From Streptomyces sp. R21 (GTDB lineage Bacteria > Actinomycetota > Actinomycetes > Streptomycetales > Streptomycetaceae): 64,000 nt of DNA. Positions 60,402-64,000 of this stretch are shown here, one piece after another (within the stretch, counting starts at the first letter, position 1; the number at the start of each line of letters is the position of its first letter). The DNA lies in the NCBI RefSeq assembly GCF_041051975.1, contig NZ_CP163435.1:7047001-7111000 (forward strand), written 5' to 3'. The translations under genes and the position numbers were made by a program. Below the pieces are notes generated by a model that saw only the letters and a list, made by a program, of their open reading frames with translations, searched no databases and had not been told where the DNA came from.

Positions 60402-61079
60402 GTGCGAGGGGGCTTGCTCGGAGAGCTGCTTCCCGCGGATGTCGCCGCCGTGGACGACTTCGGGGATTCCGGCCCGGCGGCGGCCATGCCCCTGCACCCC
60501 GAAGAGGCCCGCCTCATCAGCGGAGTGGTCGCGGAGCGACGCCGGGAGTTCACCACGGTGCGCGGCTGCGCCCGGCTGGCCCTGACCGCCCTCGGCCTGC
60601 CCGCCGCCCCGCTGCTGCCCGGCCGCCGTGGCGCGCCCATATGGCCCCAAGGCGCCGTCGGCAGCATGACCCACTGCCGGGGGTACCGGGCGGCCGCGGT
60701 GGGCGATGCCGCCCGCTTCCTGGCGATCGGCATCGACGCCGAACCCGACGAGCCGCTGCCGCAGGCGGTGGCGTCGAAGGTCATCTCCCCGCGGGAGCGA
60801 GCCGAGTTGACCCGGATGACCTGCCACGATGCGGGCATCGCCTGGGACCGACTCGTCTTCTGCGTCAAGGAGTCCGTCTACAAGATCTGGTCCCCGCTGA
60901 CCGGCAGCTGGCTCGATTATGCGGACGCCGACGTCCGGTTGCGGCCCGACGGCACGTTCACGGTGCGGCTCCTGGTGCAGGCGCCCACGGTCGCCGGCGT
61001 AGGGCTGGAGACCCTGACGGGGCGTTGGCTCGCCGCGCGTGGCCTGCTGTTGAGCGCCATCGCACTGCCTACGGGCTGA
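60402..61079 (+). CDS. Sfp-type 4'-phosphopantetheinyl transferase (copy 2)
   Basis: Protein of about 225 residues. GTG at 60402 was chosen because AAGGAA lies nine bases upstream; TTG 60381 and GTG 60393 are possible. Seen: PLHPEEARLI, RRREFTTVRGCARLAL, GSMTHCRGYRAA, IGIDAEPDEPLP, and VKESVYKIWSPLTGSWLDY. It is clearly the same subfamily as the PPTase at 32.7 kb, with the same motif order and many shared stretches, yet well diverged. Two PPTases may divide the work between PKS and NRPS carriers, or one may be redundant. Confidence 0.95.
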   Translation: MRGGLLGELLPADVAAVDDFGDSGPAAAMPLHPEEARLISGVVAERRREFTTVRGCARLALTALGLPAAPLLPGRRGAPIWPQGAVGSMTHCRGYRAAAVGDAARFLAIGIDAEPDEPLPQAVASKVISPRERAELTRMTCHDAGIAWDRLVFCVKESVYKIWSPLTGSWLDYADADVRLRPDGTFTVRLLVQAPTVAGVGLETLTGRWLAARGLLLSAIALPTG

Positions 61080-61198
61080 CCGCCGCTGCGGACACGGGCG
61101 GGGCCTTACCCTCCGTTCATCCGGTGGCGCACTTACGACAGCCGGTACTTCCTGCCACCGGAATCGCTTTCCGATCGGCCATGCATTCGAGCAAGATT

Positions 61199-61242
61199 CT
61201 GGTCAGGGGATCGCGGGGGACAATCGCGACAGCCCCGACCAG
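61199..61242 (+). promoter_or_regulatory. Imperfect hairpin upstream of the secreted-peptide gene
   Basis: CTGGTCAGGGGATCGCG (61199-61215) can pair, with small bulges, with 61225-61242. It lies 30 bp before the small secreted peptide's start. It may be a 5'-UTR structure or the terminator of the PPTase gene. Nothing else is seen in the 193-bp gap. Confidence 0.4.
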
Positions 61243-61272
61243 TCCATCGAATGTTCAATCGGGAGTGGAGTC

Positions 61273-61470
61273 GTGTTCAGAACAGCCAGAGTCGTCGGTG
61301 CCGCGGCAGGTCTCATGTTGCTTTCCCTGGCAGCGTTCGGGGGAACCGCTCAGGCCGATTCATCGTCCACCGTCGAGGTCATCTGCCACAGGGACGGCAG
61401 TGGGGGCAGTACGGACTCACTGGGCTGGGACCTGGTGCCCAAGTGTCTGATTTCCGGTCAGCTCGGCTGA
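61273..61470 (+). CDS. Small secreted peptide (65 aa)
   Basis: GTG start at 61273 behind GGGAGTGGAG. Residues 1-28 are a clear Sec signal peptide: a basic start (FRTARVV), a hydrophobic core (AAAGLMLLSLAAFGG) and an AQA cleavage site. The mature part is about 37 residues, begins DSSSTVEVICHRDG and holds two Cys (in VICHR and PKCLIS) that could form one disulphide. I recognise no family. No RiPP maturation gene is next to it. It lies between the second PPTase and panD on the same strand and may belong to the cluster by position only. Confidence 0.7.
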   Translation: MFRTARVVGAAAGLMLLSLAAFGGTAQADSSSTVEVICHRDGSGGSTDSLGWDLVPKCLISGQLG

Positions 61471-61578
61471 CCCTTTTCTCATCAGCGCCACGGGGGGCGG
61501 GGATGCATTCCTTGGACGCGGCCTGCCCTCCGTGTGCTTCGTCACCACAGACAGCCCATTGAAGGAGCCACGCGGACC

Positions 61579-61950
61579 ATGCAGCGCACCATGCTCAAGT
61601 CGAAGATCCACAGAGCCACCGTCACCGAGGCCGATCTCAACTACGTCGGCTCGCTGACCCTCGATCCGGTACTCATGGACGGGGCCGATCTGCTGCCCGG
61701 CGAGCTCGTCCACATCGTCGACGTGAACAACGGCGCCCGCCTCGAGACCTATGTGATCGAGGGCGAGCGCGGTTCCGGAGTGGTGTGCATCAACGGGGCC
61801 GCGGCCCGCCTGGTCCACCCGGGAGACATCGTCATCATCATCGGGTACGCCACGGTGGAGGACGCCGAGGCCGCGAAGCTCGAACCGCGCGTGGTCTTCG
61901 TGAACAGCGAGAACGACATCGTCAAGGTGGGCACCGATCCCGCCTCGTAA
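61579..61950 (+). CDS. panD: Aspartate 1-decarboxylase proenzyme
   Basis: Protein of 123 residues, ATG at 61579 behind GAAGGAG. It converts L-aspartate to beta-alanine, the precursor of pantothenate and hence of CoA and phosphopantetheine. Seen: the self-cleavage site Gly24-Ser25 (NYVGSLTLD), which yields the pyruvoyl group, the substrate-binding ETYVIEGERGSG, INGAAARLVHPGD, and YATVEDAEA. The length is slightly below the family norm of about 126-139. It lies among cluster genes, away from panB and panC. It may boost cofactor supply for the many carrier domains or supply beta-alanine as a building block, although no A-domain code here looks like a beta-alanine code. Confidence 0.96.
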   Translation: MQRTMLKSKIHRATVTEADLNYVGSLTLDPVLMDGADLLPGELVHIVDVNNGARLETYVIEGERGSGVVCINGAAARLVHPGDIVIIIGYATVEDAEAAKLEPRVVFVNSENDIVKVGTDPAS

Positions 61951-61995
61951 CAGGTGAGCGATCCCCGCGGGCGACCGGCGGGACACAGCGTCCGA

Positions 61996-62029
61996 CAGGG
62001 GGTGCGGGGTAACGGCCCCGCACCCCCTG
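61996..62029 (+). terminator. panD terminator hairpin
   Basis: A perfect 14-bp stem (61996-62009 with 62016-62029) has a 6-base loop, 46 bp after the panD stop. It isolates panD from the downstream regulator. Confidence 0.85.
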
Positions 62030-62112
62030 CGGCGCATACGACGCACGCGGCGCGCGACGTGCCGCACGTGCAGGGGAAGAAGTGTTTGACGGCATGGGGG
62101 AGGGGTCATTCC

Positions 62113-63519
62113 ATGGTGCACTCCGCTGACCTGAGAATGGTCGAGCTGAGAGATGTCCGCCAGATCTGCGAGTACCTGATCGGACGGCGCAGAGCGGTCG
62201 GCTGGACACAGGAGGAGCTGGCCGAGCGCTCCGGAGTGAGCGTGCGCACCATCCGCAATCTGGAGACCGGCGCCAACACCAATCCGCGGCGGACCTCGAT
62301 CGAGCTGCTGCTGAAGGCGTTCGGCACGACCCTGTCCTCGCTGTCGGAGTCGGGCCTGCCCACCGGCGTCGGTGCGCTGCCCCAGGTCTGGATCCCCGCG
62401 CAGCGCGGCGACCGGGACCGGGGCTCGGGCGCGATCGACCCCGTCCGCTGGCGCGGGACCCGCCCTCCCCTGGACGACTTCGTGGGCCGCGAGGGCGATC
62501 TGCGCCATGTGGTCGGCACGGTCCGGCGCAGCCGGCTCCTGGTCCTCACCGGCCCCGGCGGCGTGGGCAAGACGCGCCTCGCCCTCGCGGCCGCGTCGCG
62601 GCTCCAGCCGCTTTTCCGGGACGGAGTGGTCGTCGTCGACCTCACCTCATGCCCCGGCGAGCCGCACAGCGCGGCCCAGGCCCACGAGGCGGTGCGCTCC
62701 GCCGTGTTGCGCGACTGCGGCCTCGCGCCCACCGGATCCGGGGACACGGAGGGGCAGTTGCTCGTCGTCCTGGACGGCGCGGAGCATGTGGTGGGGGCCG
62801 TGTCCCGGCTCACCAGGGAGCTGATGGAGTACCACCCGCGAGCGCACTTCGTCGTGACCTCCCGCCGTCCGCTGACGACTCCGTCCGCCGACACCTGGGA
62901 GGTGGAGCCGCTCTCCCCGGACGCCGCGGAGGCCGAGGGCCTCCCCGCGGCCGTGGAGCTGTTCCTGCGCCGGGTGGGTTCCGGCGTGCCCACGCTGGAC
63001 CTCAGCGGCCGGCTGCCCCTGGTGTCGGCGCTGTGCGCACGCCTCGACGGACTGCCGCTGTCGATCGAACTGGCGGCCCGTCGGGTCCGGTCGGTGCCGG
63101 TCGAGCTGCTGGTGAGCACGGAGTCGTCGCTGCACCTGCTGGACCGGATCGACACGAGCGGGCTGTCCCGGCACCGGACGCTGGCCGACAGCATCCGCTG
63201 GAGCCTCGAACTGCTGTCACCCGAACAACAGCTGATGCTCCGTCAAGTCGCGCTCAGGCGCGGTGTCTTCACGGCCGAGGACGTCCTGCCGGGCCATCGC
63301 GTCGGCGATGCGGACGTGCGGGCAGACCAGGGTGAGCAGGGGCGCGTGATCGGCCTGCTCGGCGAACTCGCGGACGCCTCGCTGGTGCGCATCCGCCGGG
63401 GGTGCCGCTACGAGTACGAGACCTACTCGCTCGTACGCGAATACCTGACGGCGCTGCGGGAGGACGAGCTGCACCGGACACTCGTGGCGGACGACCTGCT
63501 GATGTCGCAGGCGTCGTAG
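62113..63519 (+). CDS. XRE-HTH/NB-ARC-like ATPase regulator
   Basis: Protein of 468 residues, ATG at 62113 eight bases after GGGGGAGGGG; a longer frame from 61954 runs through the panD terminator and is rejected. Residues about 15-75 are an XRE helix-turn-helix (WTQEELAERSGVSVRTIRNLETG). From about 120 an NB-ARC/STAND-like ATPase region follows: FVGREGDL, Walker A LTGPGGVGKTRLALA, a Walker B-like LLVVLDGAEHV, VVTSRRPL, and GLPLSIELAARRV. It lacks the long TPR or LuxR C terminus of large STAND regulators. It is likely a signal-gated transcription factor and a candidate cluster regulator at its right edge. Confidence 0.88.
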   Translation: MVHSADLRMVELRDVRQICEYLIGRRRAVGWTQEELAERSGVSVRTIRNLETGANTNPRRTSIELLLKAFGTTLSSLSESGLPTGVGALPQVWIPAQRGDRDRGSGAIDPVRWRGTRPPLDDFVGREGDLRHVVGTVRRSRLLVLTGPGGVGKTRLALAAASRLQPLFRDGVVVVDLTSCPGEPHSAAQAHEAVRSAVLRDCGLAPTGSGDTEGQLLVVLDGAEHVVGAVSRLTRELMEYHPRAHFVVTSRRPLTTPSADTWEVEPLSPDAAEAEGLPAAVELFLRRVGSGVPTLDLSGRLPLVSALCARLDGLPLSIELAARRVRSVPVELLVSTESSLHLLDRIDTSGLSRHRTLADSIRWSLELLSPEQQLMLRQVALRRGVFTAEDVLPGHRVGDADVRADQGEQGRVIGLLGELADASLVRIRRGCRYEYETYSLVREYLTALREDELHRTLVADDLLMSQAS

Positions 63520-63542
63520 GGCTTGCGGGAGGTCGCGATCGT

Positions 63543-63566
63543 GCCCGGGTCCCTGCGGACCCGGGC
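63543..63566. terminator. Hairpin between convergent genes
   Basis: GCCCGGGTCC (63543-63552) pairs perfectly with GGACCCGGGC (63557-63566) across a CTGC loop, midway between the ends of the NB-ARC regulator and the minus-strand gene. Confidence 0.8.
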
Positions 63567-63578
63567 GCGATGCGCGGT

Positions 63579-64000
63579 TCAGCGGCCCGCCGTCTCCCGG
63601 AACAGGCCGACCGAGAAGCGGTAGCCCGAGCCCAGGCTCTCCTCCATCGCGCTCTCGAGCTCCGGCAGGTATGCCGCGCCGAGTTCCGTCGTCGGCTCCA
63701 GCCGCTGGAGCAGGCGCTGCAGGGCGAGGATGAGCCAGCCGGTGGAGGAGGGTGCGCCGTGCACGCCGCGGAAGTTGTGGAGCCAGGTGTAGAGGCAGGA
63801 CGCGGCCGCATGGTGCACGCAGTGCTCGGCGGCGTCGTCCTGGCCGGCCACGGACGCGGCGTCGGAGGGCGCGGTCGCCAGCCGCGTGTAGAACACCGTA
63901 CGACGGGAGCCGAACGCGTCCAGTACCTTGGCCAGATCGGCGGCCTCGGCCGGGTCCAGACGCTCCGCGGCGATGCCGGACACCTCGGTGACCGCGTCGT
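63579..64000 (-). CDS. Unrecognised protein, C-terminal part (5' end beyond window)
   Basis: The minus-strand frame is open from the window edge to a TGA at 63579-63581, about 139 residues. A GTG at 63983 could be a start (VSGIAAERLDPAEAADLAK) but has no ribosome site, and the frame continues past the window edge, so I treat it as partial. It is mostly helical by composition, with a His/Cys-containing stretch (AEHCVHHAAASCLYTWLH) and a conserved-looking end (LESAMEESLGSGYRFSVGL). I know no family. It converges on the NB-ARC regulator. Confidence 0.6.
   Translation of the reverse strand, partial: DAVTEVSGIAAERLDPAEAADLAKVLDAFGSRRTVFYTRLATAPSDAASVAGQDDAAEHCVHHAAASCLYTWLHNFRGVHGAPSSTGWLILALQRLLQRLEPTTELGAAYLPELESAMEESLGSGYRFSVGLFRETAGR

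Noticed and set aside
61273..61470. The small secreted peptide as a lasso, lanthipeptide or other RiPP precursor
   Set aside because: It has an ordinary Sec signal peptide, and no cyclase, protease, dehydratase or RRE-containing gene is nearby.
61954..62112. Longer N terminus for the NB-ARC regulator
   Set aside because: It would translate through the panD terminator hairpin. A strong ribosome site sits just before the ATG at 62113, directly ahead of the HTH domain.

Overview
The window is very high in GC, uses GTG, TTG and CTG starts, and carries a housekeeping block with a class-A RNase P RNA. This points to Streptomyces or a close actinomycete relative. I infer the genus; there is no rRNA or taxonomic marker here.

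Layout. (1) 1-13.8 kb is core genome: the end of a zinc alcohol dehydrogenase, an SDR, a 55-residue peptide gene and a hypothetical gene on the minus strand, then a translationally coupled run (Nif3-like protein, coiled-coil/zinc-ribbon protein, RNase H-phosphatase fusion). These are followed by an XRE regulator/oxidoreductase pair, eda, yaaA, an RNB ribonuclease, an AraC regulator, an EamA transporter and rnpB. (2) 13.87-63.5 kb is a large hybrid PKS/NRPS biosynthetic cluster. (3) The last 0.4 kb is the end of an unrecognised gene.

The cluster. An aldo/keto reductase and a type I PKS diverge from a 170-bp region in which both predicted promoters carry the same 16-bp operator-like sequence in opposite orientation. 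The PKS has a KSQ loading module (active-site Cys replaced by Gln) and one fully reducing extension module. Docking sequences pass the chain to a PKS-NRPS whose KS lacks the HGTGT histidine and whose AT is truncated and lacks its serine. This looks like a non-elongating relay module. It is followed by ACP-Cy-A(Cys)-PCP-TE. The inferred product of these two proteins is a 2-(1-methylbutyl)-thiazoline-4-carboxylic acid, possibly oxidised to the thiazole by the adjacent acyl-CoA-dehydrogenase-like flavoprotein.

A fatty acyl-AMP ligase (FAAL) diverges from three overlapping NRPS genes (2124, 2147 and about 2112 residues). Together these hold five complete C-A-PCP modules, one E domain after a Ser module, and a final C-PCP pair with neither an A domain nor a TE. 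Accessory genes are an MbtH protein, a VioC/AsnO-type dioxygenase, an SDR, a P450, an ABC-2 permease, two related Sfp-type PPTases, panD, a TrmB/LuxR-type regulator, a small secreted peptide and an XRE/NB-ARC-like regulator.

Working model (inference): the thiazol(in)e acid is made on one assembly line, released by its TE, re-activated by the FAAL and used to N-acylate a peptide whose first residue is accepted by an EntF-like starter C domain. How the last PCP is charged and how the peptide is released are not explained by the genes present. I could not match the cluster to a known product. All domain limits and specificity codes come from reading by eye and have not been checked by alignment.
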